From: an uncultured Geobacteraceae bacterium
GTDB lineage: Bacteria > Desulfobacterota > Desulfuromonadia > Geobacterales > Pseudopelobacteraceae
Direction: 5' to 3'
Assembly: GCA_903879825.1 (NCBI GenBank)
Contig: CAIRND010000055.1
Span: 1-5,941 of the forward strand
Length of the DNA stretch: 5,941 nucleotides
Position numbers and translations under genes: made by a program. The number at the start of each line of letters is the position of its first letter. The stretch's first letter is position 1. The notes under the pieces were generated by a model that was not told the origin of the DNA, did no database searches, and was given only the letters and a program-made list of their open reading frames with translations. Shown piece by piece: positions 1 through 5,623 of the stretch.

Positions 1-1
1 A

Positions 2-418
2 AACGTACGCGGAACAATGATTGAGGGAAGCAAGCTGTTGCCATCGGTTCAACCCGGCATGGCGAGGGCGTTGCTTGCAATGTTCATCGTCTCGGAAGTA
101 CATCCATTTATTGATGGAAATGGCCGACTTGCACGCCTCGTCATGAACGCAGAATTGTCTGTTGTCAATGCATGCAGAGTAATTGTCCCAACGTTATTCA
201 GAGAGGAATATCTGGACTGCCTGCGCGTGCTTACACGGCAAGGAAAACCAGAACCATTCATTTCCGCCATGCAGAAAATCCAGCAATGGAGCGCCGCGTT
301 CGACTACACCGATCTGGATCGGGTGATTGACCAGATGAAGGCCTGCAACGCATTCGAAAAATCCCGCAGACAATATCAACTGCTCAACCGTTCCGATTTG
401 GGCGCAGCAACCACATGA
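2..418 (+). CDS. Fic family protein, C-terminal part (5' end outside window)
   Basis: The reading frame is open from the left edge, so the start lies upstream. The Met codon at 17 is probably internal, because the frame continues in front of it. About 138 residues are visible. The Fic core motif HPFIDGNGRLAR is at 101-136 and matches HxFx(D/E)GNGRxxR, with the catalytic His, the acidic metal-binding residue and the phosphate-binding GNGR all intact. Fic enzymes usually transfer AMP (sometimes another phosphate-containing group) from a nucleotide to a target protein hydroxyl in the cytoplasm. The motif lies about 105 residues before the stop, as in longer Fic proteins that carry an N-terminal extension and finish with a helical tail. 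I see no (S/T)xxxE(G/N) inhibitory motif after the Fic core, so a C-terminally inhibited (class III) form is unlikely. An N-terminal inhibitory helix or partner gene would be outside the window. Family assignment is firm; target and role (toxin or regulator) are unknown. Confidence 0.9.
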   Translation, partial: NVRGTMIEGSKLLPSVQPGMARALLAMFIVSEVHPFIDGNGRLARLVMNAELSVVNACRVIVPTLFREEYLDCLRVLTRQGKPEPFISAMQKIQQWSAAFDYTDLDRVIDQMKACNAFEKSRRQYQLLNRSDLGAATT

Positions 419-567
419 ATCAATCATGAAAAGCCACGATTTTCTTGACTTTTGACAACCGATTCTGCCCGCCTTGTCTTATCCGTTCACCGTTGAGCCC
501 GTGACCCCAGAACTATGACGCCCTCCCCGAAAACTCTACGTTAGGTCAATCCGTTTTTTTGGAGAGG
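419..567. other. Non-coding spacer between Fic gene and AraC-type gene
   Basis: The two flanking genes converge here and I see no credible ORF or clear GC-rich hairpin plus T-tract terminator. The visible structure is small. There is a tandem TTGAC pair at 445-449 and 452-456, a direct repeat AGGTCAA at 543-549 and 565-571, and a T7 run at 554-560. The second AGGTCAA copy overlaps the stop codon of the regulator. The T7 run could belong to a weak terminator for rightward transcription out of the Fic gene, but no convincing stem precedes it. Confidence 0.4.
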
Positions 568-1509
568 TCAAATTCTTCCTGTAGCGATCTGATGGAAATT
601 CCTGAGATCACGCATAGGTGGCGCACCAAAAAGCCGGCGGTATTCACGACTGAACTGGGATGGACTCTCATATCCCACATGAAAAGATGCGGTTGCGGCA
701 TCGAGATGATCGGTAAGCATCAGTCTCCTTGCTTCCTGAAGCCGTAGACACTTCTGGAACTGCAAGGGGCTCATCGCCGTCAGCGCACGAAAATGATGGT
801 GAAAACTTGATGTGCTCATGCTGGTATACGAGGCAAGATCGTCAATCCGGAGTGGCCTGGTAAAGTTTTCTTTCAGCCACTCTACCGCCCGAGCAATCTG
901 GTGACTCTGACTTCCTGTCTCCAAAATCTGGCGGAGCCGCAATCCCTGATCCCCGACAAGAAGACGGTAATAGATTTCCCGTTGAACAAGCGGAGAGAGA
1001 ATCGAAATATCAGCTGGTTCGTCAAGCAGATCAATCAATCGCATGAACGCTTCGATCAATGTTGTTGAAACTTCGCTGACAGCAATACCACGACCAGATG
1101 AAGGAGCCTTAGGCAACGGAAGATTATTGTCCATGATCATTTGGGCCATCACCTTGAAATCGAGACGTAATGTCAGCCCGAGGTATGGACACCCCTTGCT
1201 TGCTTCGATAACCTGTGCAATGACCGGCATCCCAACTGAGGTTATCAGGAAATGATTGGCATCATAACCATAGACTTCATCCCCGAGAATAACCTGTTTG
1301 GCTCCTTGGGCGATCAGGCAAATGCTCGGCCCATGGAAATAGCTTGCGGGCTCGGAAGGAGCCTCCCTCCGATACAATGACAATTCAGGAATGGCTGTCG
1401 TTTGAAGGCATCCCTCCACAGTCAATCGGGCAATTTTCTTCCTCAAAACCTCCTGCGCAGACTTGATACCGCCGAATTTAAACAACCCCATATCGTCTCT
1501 TCCTTGCAT
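568..1509 (-). CDS. AraC-family transcriptional regulator, YqhC-like
   Basis: Cytoplasmic DNA-binding regulator of about 313 residues. Residues about 25-180 fit the AraC_N (PF06719) ligand-sensing type of N-terminus, with segments such as PSICLIAQGAKQVILGDEVY. The C-terminus is an AraC/XylS DNA-binding domain with two helix-turn-helices: first at about 221-244 (RIDDLASYTSMSTSSFHHHF), second at about 270-295 (FHVGYESPSQFSREYRRLFG). The phrases SSFHHHFRALTAMSPLQF and VGYESPSQFSREY recall E. coli YqhC, activator of yqhD and dkgA. The gene is divergent from an iron-ADH followed by an aldo/keto reductase, which supports the same kind of role. I chose the ATG at 1509 because AAGGA lies 5 nt upstream of it. 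A GTG at 1569 would give 333 residues but has no Shine-Dalgarno, and an ATG at 1491 (307 residues), preceded by AAGGAAGAG, is also possible. Cysteines at 34, 64, 107 and 254 are candidate electrophile sensors, by inference only. The inducer is unknown. Confidence 0.9.
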   Translation of the reverse strand: MQGRDDMGLFKFGGIKSAQEVLRKKIARLTVEGCLQTTAIPELSLYRREAPSEPASYFHGPSICLIAQGAKQVILGDEVYGYDANHFLITSVGMPVIAQVIEASKGCPYLGLTLRLDFKVMAQMIMDNNLPLPKAPSSGRGIAVSEVSTTLIEAFMRLIDLLDEPADISILSPLVQREIYYRLLVGDQGLRLRQILETGSQSHQIARAVEWLKENFTRPLRIDDLASYTSMSTSSFHHHFRALTAMSPLQFQKCLRLQEARRLMLTDHLDAATASFHVGYESPSQFSREYRRLFGAPPMRDLRNFHQIATGRI

Positions 1510-1514
1510 GGTTA

Positions 1515-1519
1515 TCCTT
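1515..1519 (-). promoter_or_regulatory. Shine-Dalgarno deciding the start of the AraC-type regulator
   Basis: On the minus strand this reads AAGGA, followed by TAACC and then ATG at 1509. The 5-nt spacing is acceptable. No comparable site precedes the upstream GTG at 1569, so the shorter protein is favoured. Confidence 0.55.
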
Positions 1520-1602
1520 ACTGTTTCTGCTTCATCGGCAATATCGCCATAAGCTTTAAAATACAACACTTTCCAAGAACATAGAGAGAATCAGGCAAGA
1601 AT

Positions 1603-1631
1603 TTAACAGGATCAATCTATCAGTATTTATT
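1603..1631 (+). promoter_or_regulatory. Candidate sigma-70-like promoter for the reductase operon
   Basis: TTAACA (1603-1608, 5 of 6 to TTGACA), a 17-bp spacer, then TTTATT (1626-1631, 4 of 6 to TATAAT). Transcription would begin near 1638 and give a leader of roughly 95 nt before the dehydrogenase ATG. The GAGAGAAT half-site at 1584-1591 would sit just upstream of the -35, where an AraC-type activator could bind, and its mirror half at 1629-1636 overlaps the -10 and start point. This is pattern matching in an AT-rich gap, so a chance match is possible. Confidence 0.3.
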
Positions 1632-1719
1632 CTCTCCTGTGTAGATTAACATGCATGAGAGGGAGGTATCTTGTCTCAAATCGGCAAAAAACTTCAAATC
1701 AGGATTAACTGATACAAAC

Positions 1720-1724
1720 GAGGA
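1720..1724 (+). promoter_or_regulatory. Shine-Dalgarno deciding the start of the iron-ADH
   Basis: GAGGA lies 7 nt upstream of the ATG at 1732. It fixes the protein at 382 residues beginning MDNFTFFNPTRIEFG, the usual N-terminus of this family. It argues against the in-frame ATG at 1651, which would add 27 unconserved residues without a ribosome-binding site. Confidence 0.7.
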
Positions 1725-1731
1725 AACATAT

Positions 1732-2880
1732 ATGGATAACTTCACCTTTTTCAACCCGACCAGGATCGAGTTTGGTACCGGAAAAGAGCAACTGATTGGT
1801 CAGGTTCTGACCGAATATGGTGTCAAAAAGATTCTGTTTTGTTATGGCAGCGACCGTATCAAGCGGGATGGTCTGTTTGCGATTGTCACAAATAGCCTGA
1901 ATGAACATGGTGTTCAATTTGTCGAATGCAGTGGAATTGTCAGCAATCCAGTTATCTCCAAGGTCCGCGAAGCTATCACAATGGCCCGTGAACATCAGGT
2001 CAATGCTGTTCTGAGCGTGGGGGGCGGGTCAGTCCTGGACAGTGCCAAAGCGATTGCCGCAGGTGCTCTCTACCAGGGTGACGTGTGGGATTTGTTCAGC
2101 GGAAAAGGAAGCATCAATGCGGCGCTGCCCGTTTTTGCCATCCTGACGCTGGCAGCCACCGGCAGCGAAATGAACAACGGTGCTGTGGTGACCAACGAAG
2201 AAACCAGAGAGAAGTTTTCGATCGGCTCGGTGCATACCTTCCCGAAGGTTTCTATAGTGAACCCCGTCCTGATGCAGACGGTACCGCGAGATTATCTGGT
2301 GTATTCCGCCGCCGACATCATTGCCCACTCGATCGAAGGTTACTTCACGGCCTCGGTGCAGCCGAAATTTCACTCACGCATGGCAGAAGCCATTATCAAC
2401 ACCGTGATTGAAACGACGGAGACCCTGTTGAAAAACCCTATGGATTATGATGCCCGTGCCGAGTTCGCCTGGGCCTCCACCCAAGCATTGAATGGCCTGA
2501 TCTACGCCGGTACTGCTGGTTTCAGTTATCCAAATCACATGATCGAGCACTCGCTGTCGGCCCTCTTTGATGTACCGCACGGTGCCGGATTGTCGGTGAT
2601 TATCCCCGCCTGGATGAAGTGGTATCACGATCGCAACCCGGAACAATTTGAGCGTTTTGCTCATTACGTTTTCGGAGTAGATACACCCGCGCAAAGTATC
2701 GCCGCGCTGGAAAGGTGGTTCGACAAAATCGGCACCCCTACACGCCTGTCACAACTTGGAATTACCGAGGCTGATTTGCCGGCAACCATCGAGAACGTCC
2801 TCGGCAACGCGAAGTGGTTCGGCATTGCCGAGATTTACCAGCGCGATGTTGTCACCACCATCCTGCAGAACGCACTTTGA
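1732..2880 (+). CDS. Iron-containing (group III) alcohol dehydrogenase / NAD(P)H-dependent aldehyde reductase, YqhD/BdhA-like
   Basis: Cytoplasmic metal-dependent oxidoreductase that probably reduces aldehydes to alcohols with NAD(P)H. Its 382 residues match the usual family length. Visible features in order: N-terminal NFTFFNPTRIEFGTG (3-17), typical of the butanol-dehydrogenase/YqhD branch; nucleotide-binding GGGSVLDSAKAIA at 97-109; TGSE at 143-146; and a metal site made by D195 and H199 (ADIIAHSIEGY), H269 (PNHMIEH) and H283 (VPHGAG). The 14-residue spacing of the last two ligands, with a further conserved His at 273, equals that of FucO and YqhD. All ligands are present, so the enzyme should be active. 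The ATG at 1732 is chosen from the GAGGA Shine-Dalgarno and the conserved N-terminus. It is the first gene of a rightward four-gene run, divergent from a YqhC-like regulator that probably controls it. The close match to YqhD is to the subfamily; NADPH versus NADH preference and the actual substrate cannot be settled by reading. The metal may be zinc or iron. Confidence 0.93.
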   Translation: MDNFTFFNPTRIEFGTGKEQLIGQVLTEYGVKKILFCYGSDRIKRDGLFAIVTNSLNEHGVQFVECSGIVSNPVISKVREAITMAREHQVNAVLSVGGGSVLDSAKAIAAGALYQGDVWDLFSGKGSINAALPVFAILTLAATGSEMNNGAVVTNEETREKFSIGSVHTFPKVSIVNPVLMQTVPRDYLVYSAADIIAHSIEGYFTASVQPKFHSRMAEAIINTVIETTETLLKNPMDYDARAEFAWASTQALNGLIYAGTAGFSYPNHMIEHSLSALFDVPHGAGLSVIIPAWMKWYHDRNPEQFERFAHYVFGVDTPAQSIAALERWFDKIGTPTRLSQLGITEADLPATIENVLGNAKWFGIAEIYQRDVVTTILQNAL

Positions 2881-2928
2881 TAAATCGAAAGGAAACGCAC
2901 GGTTTCAATAACACAAAAGAGAATAACG

Positions 2929-3915
2929 ATGCAGAAACGTACACTTGGAAAAAACGGTCTCGAAGTCTCCGCTCTCGGTTTCGGTTGCATGGGTTTGAAT
3001 TTCGGTGATACCACAGCAGTTACAAAGCAGGATGCCATCAAGCTCATCAGGCATGCGTTTGACAAAGGCGTTACCTTTTTCGATACAGCAGAGGCTTATG
3101 GTCCCTTCAGCAATGAAGAGATCGTCGGAGAAGCGCTGGAACCCATGCGCGACAAGGTCGTGATCGCCACGAAATTCGGATTCAGGAACGGTCGCCCTGG
3201 CGATGGCCTGGACAGCCGTCCCGGGGGGAGGATCAGGCAGGTAGCCGAAGATTCGCTCAGACGGCTGCGAACCGACTGCATCGATCTGTTTTACCAGCAT
3301 CGTGTCGATCCCGATGTGCCTATGGAAGATGTCGCCGGTACCGTAAAGGAACTGATAACCGAGGGAATGGTCAGGCATTTCGGGTTGTCCGAGGCAGGTG
3401 CCCCAAGTATCCGGAAAGCCCACGCCGTCCAACCGGTCAGCGCCCTGCAGAGCGAATATTCCCTGTTCTGGCGGGAACCGGAAAAGGAGATCTTGCCATT
3501 ACTGGAAGAACTCGGCATTGGTTTTGTGCCTTTCAGTCCCTTGGGAAAAGGGTACCTCACGGGACAGATCACCAAGGACACCACATTCGGCAAAGATGAT
3601 TTCCGCAGCATGGTACCGCGATTCACCCCTGAAAATATCGAAGCCAATATCGTGCTGGTGGATATTGTCAGGCAAATTTCCTCTGAGAAAAAGGCAACAC
3701 CCGCACAGGTCGCCCTGGCATGGCTCCTCGCACAAAAACCGTGGATCGTGCCCATTCCGGGGACCACAAAAATCAGCAGGCTTGAGGAAAACCTGGGAGG
3801 GACATCGCTGGAACTGACAAAAAACGATCTTCAGAAAATCGAAAACGCCCTGTCACGGATCACGATTCAGGGTGACCGATATCCAAAACACCTGCAGAAG
3901 CTCGTTGGAAAATAG
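2929..3915 (+). CDS. Aldo/keto reductase
   Basis: Cytoplasmic TIM-barrel reductase of 328 residues that reduces aldehydes or ketones, normally with NADPH. The complete catalytic tetrad is readable: D52 and Y57 in FFDTAEAYGPFSNEE, K82 in VIATKFGF and H124 in DLFYQHRVDP. The N-terminus LGKNGLEVSALGFGCMG is the usual first strand, PFSPLGKGYLTG (201-212) is a cofactor-side loop, and IPGTTKISRLEENLG (276-290) is the C-terminal adenosine-phosphate-binding segment. This ordering and length are those of the AKR13/YakC-like or general Aldo_ket_red (PF00248) group, longer than DkgA (about 275 residues). So it resembles E. coli dkgA in position next to the iron-ADH, not as an ortholog. It follows the dehydrogenase by 48 bp, which suggests co-transcription. 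The ribosome site is modest (AGAGA ending 6 nt before the ATG); no better in-frame start is visible. The substrate is unknown; small reactive carbonyls are the context-based guess. Confidence 0.93.
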   Translation: MQKRTLGKNGLEVSALGFGCMGLNFGDTTAVTKQDAIKLIRHAFDKGVTFFDTAEAYGPFSNEEIVGEALEPMRDKVVIATKFGFRNGRPGDGLDSRPGGRIRQVAEDSLRRLRTDCIDLFYQHRVDPDVPMEDVAGTVKELITEGMVRHFGLSEAGAPSIRKAHAVQPVSALQSEYSLFWREPEKEILPLLEELGIGFVPFSPLGKGYLTGQITKDTTFGKDDFRSMVPRFTPENIEANIVLVDIVRQISSEKKATPAQVALAWLLAQKPWIVPIPGTTKISRLEENLGGTSLELTKNDLQKIENALSRITIQGDRYPKHLQKLVGK

Positions 3916-3991
3916 ATTTCATCACGAACAGTCTGAACTCCCCGGCATTACCATGAGCGATCGTAAGACAACCATTTAAATAGAAACAGTT

Positions 3992-4819
3992 ATGGAAGAA
4001 GTCATTGTCGTCATCGGACCCGGATCGATCGGTCAGGCAATTGCACGACGTGTAAGCACCGGAAAACATGTCGTTCTTGCAGACTTAAAACAGGAACATG
4101 CGGACGCTGCGGCACAAAACCTCAGCAATGCCGGCTTTAATGTCAACGCTGAGACGATAGACGTTTCATCGCGTGAATCGGTGGAAGCGCTCGTTAAAAA
4201 ATCTGCGGTGCTTGGAAATATAGTCGGCTTCGTCCATGCCGCAGGCGTTTCGCCAAGCCAGGCATCGATCGAAATGATCCTGAAGGTCGATCTCTACGGT
4301 ACCGCCCTGCTGCTGGAGGAATTCGGCAAGGTAATTGCCCCCGGTGGTTCTGGTGTCGTGATTGCGTCACAATCCGACCATCGGCTGCCATGCCTGACTG
4401 CAGAACAGAACAAAGCTCTTGCGACGACGCCCGCTGAAAAACTCCTGCAACTGCCGATGCTGCAGCCGGAGAAGATCAAAGATACGCTGCATGCCTATCA
4501 GATATCCAAGCGAGGAAATTCGCTGCGCGTCATGGCGGAAGCTGTACGCTGGGGCAAACGGGGCGCACGAATTAACACGATCAGTCCCGGCATCATCATG
4601 ACGCCGCTTGCCAAAGATGAGCTGACCGGGCCGCGGGGTGAAGGGTATCGGCGCATGATCGATCTCTGTCCGGTCGGCCGGGCAGGAACTCCGGATGAGG
4701 TCGCAAATGTGGCGGCCCTCCTTATGGGGCCTGATGGCACCTTTATCACCGGCAGCGATTTCCTGATGGATGGCGGTGTAACAGCCTCCTGGTGGTTTGG
4801 TGAACTCGCGACGGAATAA
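3992..4819 (+). CDS. Short-chain dehydrogenase/reductase with inserted substrate-loop region
   Basis: Cytoplasmic Rossmann-fold oxidoreductase of 275 residues. The N-terminal nucleotide motif is GPGSIGQA (9-16), replacing the classical TGxxxGIG. D31 at the end of the second strand suggests NAD(H) preference. HAAG (82-85) corresponds to NNAG. The catalytic residues are probably S126 (VVIASQSDH), Y169 and K173 (YQISK), followed by NTISPG (195-200) and a C-terminal FLMDGG (257-262). Ser and Tyr are about 43 residues apart instead of the usual 13 or so, with a Pro/Leu-rich segment of nearly 30 extra residues between them. A similar insertion occurs in the 3-alpha-hydroxysteroid dehydrogenase/carbonyl reductase type of SDR, and the flanking sequence fits that group. 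It lies 76 bp after the aldo/keto reductase and 18 bp before the flavoprotein, same strand. No good Shine-Dalgarno precedes the ATG; the start is kept because the Rossmann motif begins right after it. The substrate is unknown. Confidence 0.9.
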   Translation: MEEVIVVIGPGSIGQAIARRVSTGKHVVLADLKQEHADAAAQNLSNAGFNVNAETIDVSSRESVEALVKKSAVLGNIVGFVHAAGVSPSQASIEMILKVDLYGTALLLEEFGKVIAPGGSGVVIASQSDHRLPCLTAEQNKALATTPAEKLLQLPMLQPEKIKDTLHAYQISKRGNSLRVMAEAVRWGKRGARINTISPGIIMTPLAKDELTGPRGEGYRRMIDLCPVGRAGTPDEVANVAALLMGPDGTFITGSDFLMDGGVTASWWFGELATE

Positions 4820-4837
4820 ACAAAACAAAAAAAATTC

Positions 4838-5392
4838 ATGCCCATGAACAGCATCCGCAAGTCGGTACTTCTGCTCTCTTCAAGTCCACGAAAAGGAGGT
4901 AACTCGGATCTGCTTTGCGACCAGTTCGTTTCAGGTGCGCTGGAAGCAGGACATCATGTTCAGAAGATTTGCCTGAAAGACAAAATCATCAAGTATTGCA
5001 CGGGATGCGGTACCTGTTTCAACAGGAAAAAAGCCTGTCCGCAAACAGACGATATGGCGGGCATCCTCGACAAGATGATCGCTGCCGACGTCATCGTGAT
5101 GGCGACACCGGTTTATTTTTATACCATGTGCGCTCAGATGAAAACCCTGATCGACAGAACCTGCGCCCGATACACCGAGATCAGTGACAAAGATTTCTAC
5201 TTCATCGTCACTGCCGCCGTAAACAGCTCACAGGCACTCCAGAGAACGATCGAGGAGTTCAGGGGATTCACCTCATGCCTCGACGACCCCAGTGAAAAAG
5301 GGATCATCTACGGTACCGGTGCCTGGAACATCGGGGATATCAGGCAAAGCAACGCAATGGGGATTGCCTATGAAATGGGCAAAACTGTTTAA
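4838..5392 (+). CDS. Flavodoxin-fold NAD(P)H-dependent FMN oxidoreductase with Isf-like cysteine motif
   Basis: Probable cytoplasmic flavoprotein of 184 residues, NADPH-dependent FMN reductase/flavodoxin_2 class. SSSPRKGGNSDLL (14-26) is the FMN phosphate-binding loop, and ATPVYFYTMCAQMKTLIDR (89-107) is the conserved P-x-Y flavin-side segment. Cysteines C54, C57, C60 and C67 make a CX2CX2CX6C motif (CTGCGTCFNRKKAC), the compact spacing described for archaeal iron-sulfur flavoprotein (Isf), which holds a [4Fe-4S] cluster. The motif is followed by QTDDM, common in this family. Many bacterial relatives keep the cysteines without a proven cluster, so cluster binding is inferred. Reduction of quinones, nitro compounds or other electrophiles is plausible. 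Two start codons are possible, ATG at 4838 and ATG at 4844, neither with a Shine-Dalgarno; the A-rich leader (CAAAACAAAAAAAATTC) is the only signal. It is the last gene of the operon, 18 bp after the SDR. Length is close to that of the roughly 190-residue Isf. Confidence 0.88.
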   Translation: MPMNSIRKSVLLLSSSPRKGGNSDLLCDQFVSGALEAGHHVQKICLKDKIIKYCTGCGTCFNRKKACPQTDDMAGILDKMIAADVIVMATPVYFYTMCAQMKTLIDRTCARYTEISDKDFYFIVTAAVNSSQALQRTIEEFRGFTSCLDDPSEKGIIYGTGAWNIGDIRQSNAMGIAYEMGKTV

Positions 5393-5442
5393 CCAATAAA
5401 TGCAAACGATCATAACTCTGAGTGACAAGGCATCGAAATGTC

Positions 5443-5458
5443 ATGAACAGCTGTTCAT
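5443..5458. repeat. Perfect 16-bp palindrome after the operon
   Basis: ATGAACAGCTGTTCAT is its own reverse complement, with no mismatch and no spacer. The core has the form GAAC-N4-GTTC, the arrangement of dyad operators such as the Gram-positive LexA (Cheo) box, but this resemblance alone is not proof. As RNA it could fold into a 6-bp stem with an AGCT loop, and AAATG (5436-5440) and CATTT (5467-5471) could lengthen the stem discontinuously. It begins 50 bp after the flavoprotein stop. It may be a weak terminator part, an operator, or chance. Confidence 0.6.
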
Positions 5459-5474
5459 AAATCATTCATTTTTC

Positions 5475-5510
5475 AACGAGCACCCGGTTCTTTTTTTTAT
5501 GCTTTGAACC
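5475..5510 (+). terminator. Weak candidate terminator region with T8 tract
   Basis: A T8 run at 5491-5498 is preceded by GGTTC (5486-5490) and followed by GAACC (5506-5510), a 5-bp inverted pair around the T tract. A poor AAC/GTT pairing also precedes the Ts. The pieces lie about 100 bp after the operon's last stop, where a terminator would be expected, but there is no strong GC-rich stem directly before the T tract. It may work with the palindrome at 5443-5458. Confidence 0.25.
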
Positions 5511-5623
5511 TTTCGCTGCCCATGCTTCGTGCAACCAGATCTTCCAAGCATTGCTCACATTGAAATAGAAGAAATTTCGTCACAGCAATGAACACAGAAA
5601 AACGGACTATTGATAAACAACGA

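Larger units (their letters stand above)
1510..1731. promoter_or_regulatory. Divergent control region between regulator and reductase operon
   Basis: This 222-bp AT-rich gap separates the leftward regulator from the rightward operon and should carry both promoters and the regulator's operator. It contains a perfect 8-bp inverted repeat, GAGAGAAT at 1584-1591 and ATTCTCTC at 1629-1636, whose centres are 45 bp apart. A shorter pair, AATCTA at 1614-1619 and TAGATT at 1642-1647, lies within and beyond it. A direct repeat TTAACA occurs at 1603-1608 and 1646-1651, 43 bp apart, about four helical turns. Any of these could be regulator half-sites; none is proven. Confidence 0.5.
5393..5623. other. 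Non-coding spacer between flavoprotein and AbiEii-like genes
   Basis: The flanking genes converge. Apart from the palindrome and the T8 tract, a small inverted pair TGACA/TGTCA (5423-5427 and 5439-5443) touches the left side of the palindrome. No gene is recognisable here on either strand. Confidence 0.5.

Noticed and set aside
559..747. 62-residue plus-strand ORF at the regulator's 3' end.
   Set aside because: It is antisense to the conserved helix-turn-helix region and its translation shows no domain.
1510..1569. GTG at 1569 as start of the AraC-type regulator (333 residues).
   Set aside because: No ribosome-binding site in front of it; the ATG at 1509 has AAGGA at good spacing.
1651..1731. 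In-frame ATG at 1651 that would extend the iron-ADH by 27 residues.
   Set aside because: No Shine-Dalgarno before it, the added residues do not resemble the family, and a good GAGGA sits 7 nt before the ATG at 1732.
2905..3432. 175-residue minus-strand ORF, and the 158-residue one at 3291-3767.
   Set aside because: Both lie antisense to the aldo/keto reductase, which has a complete catalytic tetrad. They have no recognisable domains or ribosome sites.
3953..3979. Eight-codon ORF (MSDRKTTI) between the aldo/keto reductase and the SDR.
   Set aside because: Very short, no ribosome site, nothing to support translation.
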